Assembly (NCBI GenBank): GCA_965153455.1
Contig: OZ234497.1
Location: 16,671,872-16,735,871 of the forward strand
Reading direction: 5' to 3'
DNA: 64,000 nt
DNA from: Sphagnum compactum
Taxonomy: Eukaryota > Bryophyta > Sphagnopsida > Sphagnales
In this document: positions 47,801-59,250 of the stretch, piece by piece
Numbering within the stretch: the first letter of the stretch is position 1
How the letters are laid out: each line of letters starts with the position of its first letter
Translations under genes and position numbers: made by a program
Notes under the pieces: generated by a model
Told to the model about the DNA's origin: nothing
What the model saw: only the letters and a program-made list of their open reading frames with translations
Databases searched by the model: none

Positions 47801-49900
47801 AATGGAAAGTTACAATCATCCATTTATCATTCCATAATAATGTGCTCCATATTGAGTGATTCTTGATGAATTTTGACTTAGCAAAAGGGAAGGAAACCTA
47901 AGAAGAAAATACTTATAAATTATGGAGTGCTAAAATGGGCAAAAGATGGGATATAATTCAACACAAAAGGGATTAAAAGTTCCCATTGTAGAAGACCTTT
48001 TGTGGTTGAAATTGACAAAACCTATATAAACTCTAGATGGGTTGTGAGCATGTACACAAAAGACTAGAAAGGAATCTTAAGCTGCAAAAAATGTCTGATG
48101 TCTTGGTGAGAAAGAATGACCACATGGCTAGAGTTAGGTGGCTTGAAAAAGAGAAACAAGACAAAACCAGTGTTGGCCAGTTATTGCTTTTTTTAACAAC
48201 CCTTGGTTAGGTTGTTTTCTAATTTTTGGGATCACACAGGTTATCAATATCAATATCAAAAAAACTTGATGACATGTAGGTTATGAAAAAAATTGTGTAA
48301 TAACCAGTAGTTATGCATAAGGGTAGGTTTATCAAATCGCCATTTGAGAACCACTGGTCAAACCTGCTGGTTATGCACCAGTTATAGGGTTTTTTTTTAA
48401 ATAATTATTTCTCTTTTTTTTAATAGTGTTTGAAGATTGCTAACCTACCCGGTCATCCAGGTAGCAATATTAGAGTTTGAAATTTCAATACCAGATGGTT
48501 ATCAATTTAACCAGTTTTCAAAAAATAAATAACTAGCCAACACTAGTCAAAACTTCCCAGCAAATTTGAAGTAAGAAGAAAAAACTTAAGAAGCAAGCTA
48601 CAAGAAACCGAAAAGGATATTAGGATCCTAGTATTTTGACATCTCCATTGGCAAAATTAAGGACCTTCTTCATTTGAAGATGTGGTATCATGGAAGTTTA
48701 AGCCCTAAATATGACATTTTTTGCAACCGTAAGGGCCACTTCGTACTAAGGCACAATTGTTAAGTCCCAATTAAATCTTACAATCTGATTGGCCTAGAGC
48801 TCCAAATCAGGACCAAGTCCTTCACAGTCCAGACCATGAGTGGGAGTCCTATGGGGATGTACATTTTGGCTTCATGGGTCGGGACTTAAGGGGTTTAGGT
48901 AGAGTTAGTGACATTTTGGCCCATTTGGAGTTACTGAGCTTGTTGAGTTACATGCTCAATAACCAACCTGTTCCAAACGGCATACTGACTGGGGAAGTGC
49001 ATGTCAATTTAGAGGGGCTTTTGATGAAAATAAGGCATGCAGCAACCTCTAAGAGCATCTCTACCGCACGCCTGCAAACACCCCTTTTCATTAAATCTTG
49101 CAGCATGATTTTACAGTGGTCATTATAACCCCTTCAAAATATTTTTTCTACTATGGATTCGGACAGTGACTATTACTGGTCCAGATGTAAAGACATGAAT
49201 GGTCTCGAAGGGACTTTTATGACGTTTGTGGGTGGGGACAGTTATCATTAAACATTATTCTATAGTTAATGATACTTAAAAGTTTTGTAAGAGAAAAAAA
49301 ATGATCCTTAAGGGTTTTGAAATGTGTTGCAAGGCTTGTTGCTGTTATTGGAGTGGAGTCAAATTGCGAAAAAAGGATAAATGATCTAATAATGTAGTTG
49401 CTAACTTGTGAATTCAATCAATATACATGAACAAATTAAACAAACACAAATGTTGGAAAGCTTGAATGCCCTCAAACTTGGGGTAAAACTTCAAATTGAT
49501 AGGAGATTGTGGATTAATGGAAAAGTCCAAATGATGATTGATTTGTGGGAGGAGAAGCATTGGGAGTATCGAAGGTAACTTATGGTTGTTGTCACAGACA
49601 CCACCATCATTTATTGCTTGCATCATCACTTGCACCAACATAGTCGCGTGCATCATCGCTTGCACCAACATCGTTTGCATCATTGCTTGCATCATCGTTA
49701 ATTATCAGTTAATTCTTAGTTCATTATTAGTTAGGAAACTTCGTGAATTAAAAGTCAACTAAAATTTAATTAAGGGTTAATTTAAATTATACCTCATTGG
49801 CGACCTAGCTCAAAGAAGCCTTTATGGAAGCTTCCTTGAATTAAATCCCCAATGGGCTATAAATAGGGATAGAACTTCCCATTACCTTTAATCTGTTCAA
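44845..49900. other. Long intergenic stretch, no gene recognised
   Basis: Open frames up to 106 aa lack motifs. At 49061 TAAGAGCATCTCTACCGCAC resembles a Tourist/Harbinger end next to a TAA target and may be the left boundary of the PIF element to its right, but no matching right end was found. At 49610-49700 a short irregular repeat of GCTTGCATCAT and CACCAACAT produces a methionine/glutamine-rich frame that is not a gene. Confidence 0.5.
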
Positions 49901-50149
49901 CACCAATTTTGGGTACGTTTTTTTATCATAATCTTTGTTTTCATACGTTATCAGAATAAAGTTCTATTTGAATAATCTTCTAGCATATACCATATTTTTG
50001 CCTTGCATATTTGTGTTTCTAGTCTTGGATTAGATTTAGGTTTACATTTCTTGTGATTTGTTTCCCTTGCTATGTCCTTGGTTTAGTTCTTATTCTTGTT
50101 GTTTTTGTGTTCGTGACAACTATAAAGGATTGGAAAGAGCTTGCTAACA

Positions 50150-50840
50150 CAAATCAATGTAACATTCCTTAATGAGGTGTCACGCACTTGCAAGTAGTGT
50201 CGAAACAAAATCACCAAGATGAGAGAGAAATATGGTGAAGAACATGAAGTGTGCAATGCAACAAGTGCTCCTCCTTCCTCTTGGTCATGGTATGAAAAAT
50301 TTCATAGCATTTTAAGAAGAACATAAAAAGTGATAGGTGCAATTGGTGGCATTGATCAAGGTTCTCATTTACCACATCTTCAAGTGGTAAACTTGGATGA
50401 TCATCCTAAATATATTTCAAAAACACAACCACTTTAAAGCCCTGAGTGTCAAATCCCAATTTTTGTTTAGTAATGATCATGTCACACCAAATCACACATC
50501 TAACCAAACATATGATATAATCTCACCTATAATAAGGGCATGTAACTTACCTTGCACTAAAGGCAAACCCAATAAGAAATCTACAAGCAAAAAATGGTGT
50601 TTGTCTAAGGAGTCTCCTTCCATTATAGAAACTATCAAAGAATATTCACAAATCGCAAAGGAATTAGAGCTTTTAAAGATGCAAATGACAAAGGAAATTA
50701 CAACCCAAATTCTAAAGAGTGAACAAGTTGGGAGGAAATTGTTATTAGAAGGTCAATTACAAATGGTTGCTCTTTTTGTTGAAGTTTTAAAGCCTAAAAA
50801 TTTAGTAGGGCTTAGTTTTTCTATAGGAAGTAGCATTTGA
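50150..50840 (+). pseudogene. PIF/Harbinger accessory ORF (Myb/SANT-like protein), broken
   Basis: Plus-strand blocks EKYGEEHEVCNATSAPPSSW, SWYEKFHSILRR, then GAIGGIDQGSHLPHLQVVNL and DDHPKYISKTQPL are followed by a helical stretch, IKEYSQIAKELELLKMQMTK. They are joined only across stops and a frame change near 50400. PIF/Harbinger elements carry a Myb/SANT-like DNA-binding protein needed together with the nuclease. Its position, tail-to-tail with the nuclease remnant to the right, fits that arrangement. The assignment to SANT rests mainly on this context. Confidence 0.6.
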
Positions 50841-50955
50841 CATCATGTTTCTTGAAAGTAACGACCATATCAATGTCAAGTAATGCCATTGTATGATGAT
50901 GAAATAAAATATATTCCAATTCATGTTCAATGTACAATGCACAAAATCAAAACCC

Positions 50956-52067
50956 TTATGGATGATCTATTAACCATTGTTCAAACAAAGCCCTTTTCAT
51001 TAATTCTCCTTCTTGTTTTGCTTGCTTTCCATCCCTCAAGGTTGGTAACCTATCAACCCTAAATCCTACAAGGTTACCCCTTCTTATTGCATCATTCACA
51101 CGACTGGGCTCTGGGATTTTCCACATTTCACAATAATTGTGTAACACAAAACAAGTTATCGCAACTGTTGGGGCCCTATTAACACTATAGCTGAAATTCT
51201 TCAATATCCGCCATCTATTTTTTAAAAACCAAAAACATTTTCTATAATAACCTTTGCATAATTCATGCTACTATTGTATCTCTTTTTGTTTACATCATTT
51301 GAATTATGAGATTTCAACTTTTTTTAAAACATGTACACAAAAGATATGTAAAATCACCAATCAAATAAGGTGTAATCTTCACACCTTGAATGGTCACCTT
51401 TGGTTGTTGTAAAATCCGTTGAATTCGTAAGTCATGATACAAACTAGAGGTTTTGAATTGACCACCATCATGAACTCCTCCAGGCTGGCCAACAAAAACA
51501 TTCTAGAACAGCTTCTGTTTATCACATACTGCTTTAAAAAAAAGTTATAAAACCTCTTTCAATTGTAGTAATTTGTAGTTATAATAGTATACCTTCTATT
51601 TTGCCTTTCAGCTAATGGGATATGTGTGCCATTTATAGCACCACATATGTTTGGCAAACCTGTAAGGTCTTCAAATTGTTGTATGATGTGACCATCAATT
51701 GGGATCTTGATGTACTTGTCAAAAAACTTGTCCTTATTGCAAAGCACATCACACAAAATGTCCACATGTTTGCGTACAATAGAGGTGCCCACATCAAATC
51801 TGTCTGACATATGCTTTGGGTTCAACCCATGAACAAACTTGTACAAGACAATTGCAACAATTTTCCTGACTTCTAATTGTAGCCTCACAAATTAACACAG
51901 TCAAACTTCAAAAACAATGTGAATTCTTCAACCAAAACATTGAAAGCATCAAATATCATTTGGTAATATGTCAAATATTTTCTATCTCTCATCTTAAGTG
52001 TTATATGCCATACAATGGCCTCCACCGTTTCCCAATCAGTTCTTTGTCTTGGTTCTACCCAAAACAA
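50956..52067 (-). pseudogene. PIF/Harbinger transposase (DDE nuclease), broken
   Basis: Minus-strand order: WETVEAIVWHITLKMRDRKY (52067-51885), then LQLEVRKIVAIVLYKFVHGL, KHVDILCDVLCNKDKFFDKY, LTGLPNICGAINGTHIPLAE (first catalytic Asp position reads Asn in AINGTH) and ERQNRRYTIITTNYYN (51888-51559). After a decayed middle comes NRAPTVAITCFVLHNYCEMW, then NDAIRRGNLVGFRVDRLPTL and a C-terminal helix (51204-50956). This is the Harbinger core with its C-terminal region. Several stops and frameshifts in 51560-51210 remove the central Asp and Glu segments. It is from a different lineage than the copy at 20.4-21.1 kb. Confidence 0.87.
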
Positions 52068-52199
52068 TCAATTGTAATTTTTCTTCCTTTTTCTCAACAA
52101 AGTCCACAAAATTAGTTGAACCCCAAACATTGAAGGTGACAAATTTTGAAATAATAAATCTCTAGCTCGTGATGTGCAAAACAAAGAATTACCTAATGC

Positions 52200-53320
52200 C
52201 ACTGAAAGGAGCATCCAAACTAAAATAACCCTTCCAACACACATTTACAATTATCAAACTTCAACAAAACCCTAAAAATCACAGACCAAAAAAACAAAAC
52301 AGTCCCAACCATCAATAAAAAAATATTTTTCATTTTCAAAATAAAATAAAAAATAAAAAATCACCTTTCAAAGGTGGAAATCAGAAAAAAAAAATCAAAA
52401 TATAAATTTAAAAAATCCAGTGAACAAAATTAACAGAGAGCTCTCTGGCCTTGCACAGAAGCTCTTGAGTCTCTGGACTTGGGAGCCACTGTAGACTCTG
52501 TTGAGAAGGAAAAGACTGCTGCAGGCTCCTGTGAGCAGTTTTCTCTCCCCCACCCCCCCCCCCACCTTTGTAACTTTTTTGGGAATTTTTAGTAGAATGC
52601 TTGGACTGGTCCTGCCAGGGAGCTCCTGGGACCCATGTTTCTTTTCGTCAGCCAGTGGACGAAGAGGCCTACTGAGTGTGGCTTCCAATGCATGTGCCCA
52701 GAGTACCTGTTACACTTAAAACTAAAAACATGTGCTTGCATGAACACATTAATGGACCCATGTGTCTAAAATACTCTTGAAATCTGCCACAAACACAACT
52801 GTCCTAGCCCATAGCCCAATTGGCATTACAATAGCCAAATCAAGGTGCCCAATTGGCATTACAATAGCCAAATCAAGGTTTAACCAATGGTTTTGGTTCT
52901 GGTCAGTAAGAACTGGACCAAAACTGGGTCTGATTTTTGAAACTGGAACAGGAATCAGAACCTGATTTTATTTTCTTAGAAACTGGACCCAGAACTGAGT
53001 TCTCAGTTTTTTTAAGGTGTATAACTGGAAGCATAACCAGAACTGAGATTTTTGGAAAAAAAAAAACTTGAAGAAGCAGGGATGAGCTAAGCTAAAGGTT
53101 AATCGATAGTTAATCACTGGTTTTGGTCTAGGTTAATAAGAACTAGATCAGACTTGGATCTGATTTCAAAACTGAAATCGAAATCAGAACCAAAATTTTA
53201 ATTTATTGAAGAACTGCACCCAAAACAAGCTTCCTGATTTCCAGTTACATGTGAAACCATAACCAAATGGTTCTAATTTGTTTCTTAGAACCAGAGAGGT
53301 TCTTCAGAAAAGTAAGAACC
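52200..53320. repeat. Intergenic stretch with a 33-bp duplication and degenerate AACTGG/GGTTCT-word repeats
   Basis: GCCCAATTGGCATTACAATA begins at 52814 and again at 52847, two copies 33 bp apart. From 52880 to 53300 the sequence is built of recurring GAACTGGACC, CCAAAACTGGGTCTGA, GAACTGAGTTCTCAG and GAAATCAGAACC words, two diverged copies of a larger unit starting about 52880 and 53115. No gene. Confidence 0.55.
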
Positions 53321-53726
53321 CCGTAACACTGGTCTAAACTGAGCAGCTTTAAAACAATAGCGAGGGCCCCATAGCTTGCACAAAATGGAAGCACCAGAAC
53401 CAAAGCAACTCTGAAAACCTGAAAGCAGAGTTTTGATGCGCTAAAAGGAGTGGCATGCAGCCAGGGGGCATAAAACCAAGAAAATGTACTGAAAGAGGGA
53501 AGGTGGGGACGGTGAAAGGGAGGACAGGAAAAAAGAAAGCAACATCGGTGCTGCATTTTGTGCAGGCTAAAGTCTCAGGTATGGCCATTCAGCATAGGAC
53601 AAGGCAATAGCTGAGTTTGATCCCACATTTGGGAATGTCCTTCACTTGTGGGCCTTATGCATTGTAAAGCATAAGGTGAACTTTATCATGAACCTAAATG
53701 TAGGTACACCACAAGGTGTAAGAAGG

Positions 53727-53885
53727 GGAGGGTTTGTGTGCCTATTCCTTTAGAAAAGGAGGGTTCTTAGACCTACTTTAGAGGTATAAGATCCTTCTTG
53801 TTCTCTTTAGAAGAGGGAAAGAACCGTCTCACTTTGAAGGAATAAGCATAAGAACCCTCCTCTTTTCCAGGAGGAATATTTAGTG
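53727..53885. mobile_element. Foldback MITE-like element (AGGAGGGTTCTTA family)
   Basis: Left TATTCCTTTAGAAAAGGAGG, then GTTCTTAG, pairs with right CATAAGAACCCTCCTCTTTT, then CCAGGAGGAATA. Inner CTTTAGAGG and CTTTGAAGG words give weaker pairing. Shares the AGGAGGRTTCTTA arm type with 43763-43885. Confidence 0.65.
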
Positions 53886-54401
53886 CCATTAAGTTGTCCT
53901 TTACACACACTAGGAAATATCTCTGAATGCTTTCTGGGTACCGGAATGCCCAAGGAGTGAGGAAGGAAACACGAAAGCTGGTTTCATGGGGAAATACTAT
54001 AATAAAAAAAAAGCAAGATGCCTGCTAGAGAAATTTTTCAAAATGGCCCGCCCTTTGTTGAGGAGAAATTCTGTTGGATAAGGTGCCCTCTAGAAACACT
54101 AGATGTTTCTGCCTGGTACTTTTGCGTCTCAATGGGGACCACATTTCTCATTTGACATGTATGCAATTTCAAACTTCAAAAAGCTATGACCTCAGATGGA
54201 CAAAAGCTCTATGGGAAGAAAATGAGGCTAGCATGTAATATTTTTGGATGAATAAACTGGCCTTTCCCAATATAGGTTCGTTGGTCTAGCAACCAATGGA
54301 AAGTCACAGTTCCTCTCAAGGCTTAAAGCTTCACAAAATACCCACCAAAAATTCGTTGAACATATTATTAAGAAGAGAAACAATGCAGCATGAATGAACT
54401 C

Positions 54402-54650
54402 TTAAAGACCAGCGGTGTTTTCTTCCTTTGTATTTTCAGGTCGCTCCCTGGCCTGAATTTTGCAGTGGTTGAAAACTGTACCTTCCGAACGAAATGTGGA
54501 AGGCTACTGGGCCTTCCACATTTCGGAAGGTACAGTTTTCAACCTCAGTAATCTATCTTTTGCATATTTGCATCGTTTTTTACATTTGATCAGTTTTTGT
54601 CTTTATCTATACAGGGAAGCGGAAAGAAAAATCACCGCTGGTCTTTACAG
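54402..54650. mobile_element. Nested foldback element with a long near-perfect internal hairpin
   Basis: Outer arms: TAAAGACCAGCGGTGTTTTC near 54403 pairs with its reverse complement ending near 54647. Inner hairpin: 54467-54504 pairs with 54511-54544. The 34 bases of the right arm are all matched, with a 4-nt extra (CGAA duplicated) in the left arm and a 6-nt loop TACTGG. The loop-proximal arm is CTTCCACATTTCGGAAGG-like. No coding content. It could be a recently formed MITE or a small-RNA hairpin precursor. Confidence 0.8.
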
Positions 54651-54659
54651 TAGGGGAAG

Positions 54660-55650
54660 GGTCTGAGAATAGACCCTTCTCCTATGCAAAATGTACCTTC
54701 AAAAGTCCTGAGCCTAGTATCATAGGCCTCCTAGGCGGGCCCCTTGTTTGTCAGTGTTATTATATTAACACTGTCAAGTGTTGAGCACTTGGGCCCAGTA
54801 GACTTTGTTGGCTCTGCCTAGAGGGAAGAGACTTCCCATCAGTGTAGCATTTTGGGGTTACATTTTGATTTGAAACTTGGAGAAAATAATGAGTCAAATG
54901 GGTCTAGACACACATATCTATCTCGTGGAATTTACCAAGGTTGTCCTGTTCTTGTTTTTCAGGGGAACCTGGGGTCCTGGTTCCAACTTTTTTAAAATTC
55001 GAAAGAACCTGTGATTCGGTTTTAAGGGTTTTTTTTGTTTTTTTTTTTGGTTAGAACCTCTGGTCTGGTTCCTAACCCCATTCTTCACATTTCAAGACTC
55101 TTTTGGTTCTTGGTTTTTCAAGGAGAGTTCTTACATTTTCTGTAGTGTTCTCACAGTTTACGAGTCAAGTTCACAATGTCATTAAGGTTTGGCTTAGCAC
55201 TGATTTTACGATTGTCTTTGTTTGATCCCAACCATTCACCCTTTTCATTACGCCAGGTAACGCCCTACAAGGAGGGCATTACCATAATTGGGTTTTCACC
55301 TAACTATCACCTCATTCGAGCTTTTATTTTGATAATATGCGATGCTGCCATCCTAGTTTAGAATGTAGTGGTGAAGGCACCTTATTTGTAAACCTTATAT
55401 TAGCATGAACTTAATTGGATACAATTAGCTAGAATTAGATAATGCACAGAAACAAGTATGTAAGTTCCAATTAACTAAAGTTGTTGCCAATTGTAACTTA
55501 GCATTGCAAAGCCTCATTAGCCATCATTCAATTGAGAACAAGCAACACTTCAACAACACCATTGAGTCTCATCCAGCCATCATCTCCTAGAGTGAGGTTT
55601 CATGTGTAAAAGTTTAGTCATATACTATTTGTTTTATATCTCTTGCAATT
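54660..55650. other. Intergenic stretch, no gene recognised
   Basis: Between 54960 and 55100 the sequence repeats GGTTC/GAACC words (GGTCCTGGTTCC, GAACCTGTGATTCGG, GGTTAGAACCTCTGGTCTGG). No coding region is supported. Confidence 0.45.
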
Positions 55651-55654
55651 CTTA

Positions 55655-56455
55655 TCTTATATATAAAAGCAAACGTGGTGTCTGTGTGTCCGTCTGTGTG
55701 TCACAAGACGTTTTGCGTTTTAACATTACGCCGGAACCGGCGGCAATTAGGGCAGTTGGGAAACATTTTTGAAAAGCAAATCTTATATATAAAAGCAAAC
55801 GTGGTGTCTGTCTGTGTGGACAAAAATTGGGCAATGCCTGGAAGATTCTTCCAGTCACTGCCCGTTCCCTGTGGAGCTGGTCTGTAGTAGATGGCAAAAT
55901 AGGATAGGTGAGGTGATAATCAGGGCACAAAATCAGCACCCATGGCACATATAATCCTATATATCTTATATATATCTTATATATAAAAGCAAACGTGGTG
56001 TCTGTTTGTCTGTCGAGGTCCTAAAACCCAGATCCCGTCTGTCCGTCTGTCGAGGTCCTGAAACTCAGATTTCGTCTGTTCGTCTGTCCATCTGTCTTAA
56101 ACCCCTAAACCACATCCCCAAGAAGAAGAAGAAAAACAAAACGAGGTCCTGAAACGAGCGAGGTCCTCAAAACCTTCGAGGACCTGAACCGAGGTGGCCA
56201 GTACCCGGTCCAGACCTCGAGACGGACCTGAAACGAGGTTCCCAGAAAGAAAACTCGTCGTTGGGGACCTGAAACGAGGTCCTCAGAAAGAAAACCCGTC
56301 GTTGGGGACCTGAAACGAGGTCCTCAGAAAGAAAACCCGTCGTTGGGGACCTGAAACGAGGTCCTCAGAGAGGCCAAAAAAAACAGCGGCCAGGACAGCC
56401 GCTGCGGGGGGCCGGGCGAGATGCCACGGGTGGCTGGAGTGGCGTACCCACAAGT
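55655..56455 (+). mobile_element. Repeat-rich composite element, related to 36.3-37.1 kb, Helitron-like start
   Basis: TCTTATATATAAAAGCAAAC followed by GTGGTGTCTGT occurs three times, at 55655, 55781 and 55975, suggesting nested or tandem element starts. CGTCTGTCTGTC-type words follow each. GAACCGGCGG lies at 55734. The right part is a 41-bp palindromic array. The element closes with GGTGGCTGGAGTGGCGTA at 56429-56446, able to form a GTGG...CCAC hairpin, the same closing block as the minus-strand copy at 36.34 kb. The TCTTATATATAAA start resembles plant Helitron 5' ends from family knowledge. The expected CTRR end is not evident, so classification is tentative. Confidence 0.45.
56224..56372. 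repeat. 41-bp tandem repeat, about 3.6 copies, with an internal palindrome
   Basis: GGACCTGAAACGAGGTCC-type starts at 56224, 56265, 56306 and 56347, each followed by TCAGAAAGAAAACCCGTCGT. Copies 2 and 3 are identical. GGACCT and AGGTCC are reverse complements around GAAACG. The same GAGGTCCTGAAAC word is scattered through 56010-56220. Confidence 0.92.
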
Positions 56456-56459
56456 CACA

Positions 56460-57360
56460 ACACTCGTTACATTTAAAGCAAAAATAGCTCCTTTCACATT
56501 TTCCATGGTATCAAAACATCATTTGATGAAACAAAAAACTGCTTCTCTTCACTTGACAACACAATCTTGTGCAATAGGCAAAGAGTGAGAAGATTTTGAT
56601 CATTATTGAAATTTAGTCAATAGTAGAACATATGATAGTGTGATCACTAGTCACAAGAAGATGGCGATGTCTAAGGTTTGGATTTAACATGTCTAAAATC
56701 AATAAGTTGTCTTGTACAGAGTTTAGGCCTGTTGGGGAAAAAAACCCCTTCCCAATCAAAAATCCAACTATGGACTAAGTAACCAACCACAAGGTGTTGG
56801 TTACCTTTCATTGGTTACTATGAAGAATCAAAGCATTGAAAGGGTGTTAGTTACTTCATGCTAGTTAGTGGACATAACCATCCCTCATGAGAATTGAGAT
56901 GAACTATTTTCATCCACTTTAAAAAAAGATTCTCATCCACAAAATGAAAAGGTTATGAAACCATTGGGCCAATGAGAGTGGAGGGTGATACATTTGTGCT
57001 AATTGGTAGGTTGCTAATGAAACGAAGGTCAAAGGTTCCAAGTGTTATGGCTTATAACTCATGACCTGATAGCCAATCAGAGCATCAAGATTCTAATTAG
57101 AGATGGTCATACCATAACCATTTGATGCAATGTTTGTTTTGGGTCGATTTTGTGATGTAGCCAAAGTGGCGATGATCCACACGAATATTTAGCCAAATTT
57201 GGCTACAAGCTAAATATTAAAATATTGAAAATATATATCCTTCAATATTTTTGGCTATGTACTTGAATCATGCATAGAACTCTGGCGATTTTTCCTAAAT
57301 TTTGGTCGAATTATAGCTAATAAAAATCTAAAAAGAATTTGATTTTAGCACTTTTAATAT
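56460..57360. other. Intergenic stretch, no gene recognised
   Basis: No coding region. Several short near-direct repeats around GGTTACTTTCATTGGTTACT occur at 56780-56870. Confidence 0.45.
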
Positions 57361-57369
57361 TCCATATAG

Positions 57370-57865
57370 CTATATATATAGGCAGCAAAAGAAAGGCTGA
57401 AAATTTCGAATATGGAACAGACAAAACCCTTCCTTGTGTGTAATAGATGAGCCTATTAAAAAGCCTGTTCCCTTTGGCGTTTTGCCTGTTGCTGTGGCGT
57501 TGGTCCTGTGCAGAAAGCCCGGCCAGGCTGCAGCCACCTCATGTACAAGTGCACACCATAAATAGGTGTCAGTGGATGAAACCCTGGTAGTTCGTCGACA
57601 GAATCAGTCGATGAATGCAGTATTGGCAACCGGTAGGTACCCAGCGCCAACAAGGAAGAAAGAAAGAGAGAGAGAGAGAGGGCGGGAGTGCTCCGACGTC
57701 GTTGTTGTCGTCGTCGCTGTCCCGTCTTCTTCCTCCTCTCCTGAGCTGCGCGGGTTAGGTGCGATTTTGGAGAAGCTTCTTTTTGTGCGACGCTGCTTCC
57801 GATTCCTCGTTTCTGTTTCTCTCGAAGCCGTTTTTGCTGCGGTCGATAGCTTCTTTTTTTTCTAT
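57370..57865 (+). promoter_or_regulatory. Promoter and leader exon of the acetyl-CoA acetyltransferase gene
   Basis: A TATA box (CTATATATATAG, about 57369-57380) precedes a leader with a (GA)n tract (57658-57682) and a CGTCGTTGTTGTCGTCG-rich part. A strong donor CTAT|GTAAGT lies at 57865/57866. A good acceptor, CTCTTGTGTAG at 59221-59231, lies just before an AAG-repeat leader segment and the start codon. I infer a leader intron of about 1.37 kb (57866-59231). Open frames across the leader and intron are not genes. Confidence 0.6.
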
Positions 57866-59250
57866 GTAAGTTCACACTATCAATGCCTGTCTCCTTGTTT
57901 GCGCTTTATCTGTTTCTTCCAGCATCGATTTTTGTGTATGTCTTGTCGAAAGTTTCTTTTTCCCGGTGGTCCTGTATCTGTTTCTTCGCTTCTCCTCGGC
58001 TTCTTATTCTGTTTGTCATTGAAGCGGTTATTTGTGCGTAGGAAGGAAATTTCTTTTGTTATTTTTTAGGTGCTTCTAGAAGATGTATTTGCATCACGAA
58101 TGCGTGAATCTTCGCTAGCGATCTAAGTTTAAATCACGTTTGCAATCGCACATCTCCTTCGTTTGCTTTTGCTGTTTCGTTGAATCACTTTTCGAACGTG
58201 TCTGGCCTTGGATATTTTGTTCGTGCTATTCTTGGCTTCACGGAAAGAAAAACAGGAAGTTGCGTGAAATCTCTGTTCCTGGTGATGCTTGAACTATTTT
58301 ATCTTCCGGTCACGTTGATGATTATGCGACGACGATTTGCTTCGGGAATGCTCTGTGCTTCAGGAATATCTCTTAGGGAATTTGAACTCATAATGGATTC
58401 TGAGCGCTTTGATTTCCTCTGACGCTGTCGTGCAACCACCATTTCTATGAACAACTTTGTAACTCACGTCTGGATGATCCATGATTGAGGCTTTTGGCCG
58501 CCTACGTGTTGTCTTAACAACAGGCTTGAAATCTGCGTTCGGGAAAAGTTATAGATATGTGGCACTTTCGCTGTTGTCTCTGCATTCATGAATAGCATCC
58601 CCACACACACAGGTGTGCAATTTTGGAGGATGTTTCATTTGCGTCCAGTGCGTCTGCTGACAACTGAAAATTTCTAGGAGTGAGATTCTTCATGTTACTT
58701 TTAGCCTTCTCCTGTTTGGCGTGCTTCGAAAGGCTCCCTCTTCCTGGTTGGTGCGGTTCCGATCAACTAGGAGAGATCTTTAAAGCGTACAGAAAGTGCC
58801 GACCCTCATGCATTTTCCATTAGAGGCTGTTTTAGGTTAAGGATACAGCATCTCTTGTTTCTGTCTTTCTTCATTTTAGTCATCAGATTTTGTTGTCCAC
58901 ACTTTCTTAATCGCTGAGTATGGAGATTTCTGGATGCTTATGATAGTTGTTATTTCTTGTTCATACCATCGACCAGATTGTTGAAATCTGATGTTCTACG
59001 GTGTTGAACTCTTTGGTCAGCATCTTCCTGTGATCTCCTTCCTATTTAGAGGTTTTGGGTCCAATCTTGCTCTATTTTGGTCAATTGTGCTGAAATGCAC
59101 AGAAAACCCAAATGCTTTTGCTGTCAAATTCAGGTGTACCTTTCTGCCTCACTGACCTTATGATACATTGGCAGGCCCAAAGTTATTCTCTAGCACTTCT
59201 AACTTAATTCTTCTCCTTTGCTCTTGTGTAGATTTTGATTCTTTGTACAT

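Noticed and set aside
49414-49695. 93-aa frame rich in MMQAMMQTMLVQ
   Set aside because: It is a by-product of an irregular GCATCATTGCTTGCAC repeat.
52395-52719. 97-aa minus and 72-aa plus frames around a poly-C tract
   Set aside because: No motif; length explained by the GC-rich local composition.
57456-58069. 139-aa minus and 167-aa plus frames
   Set aside because: They fall in the leader exon and intron of the acetyltransferase gene; composition is driven by GA and GTC repeats.
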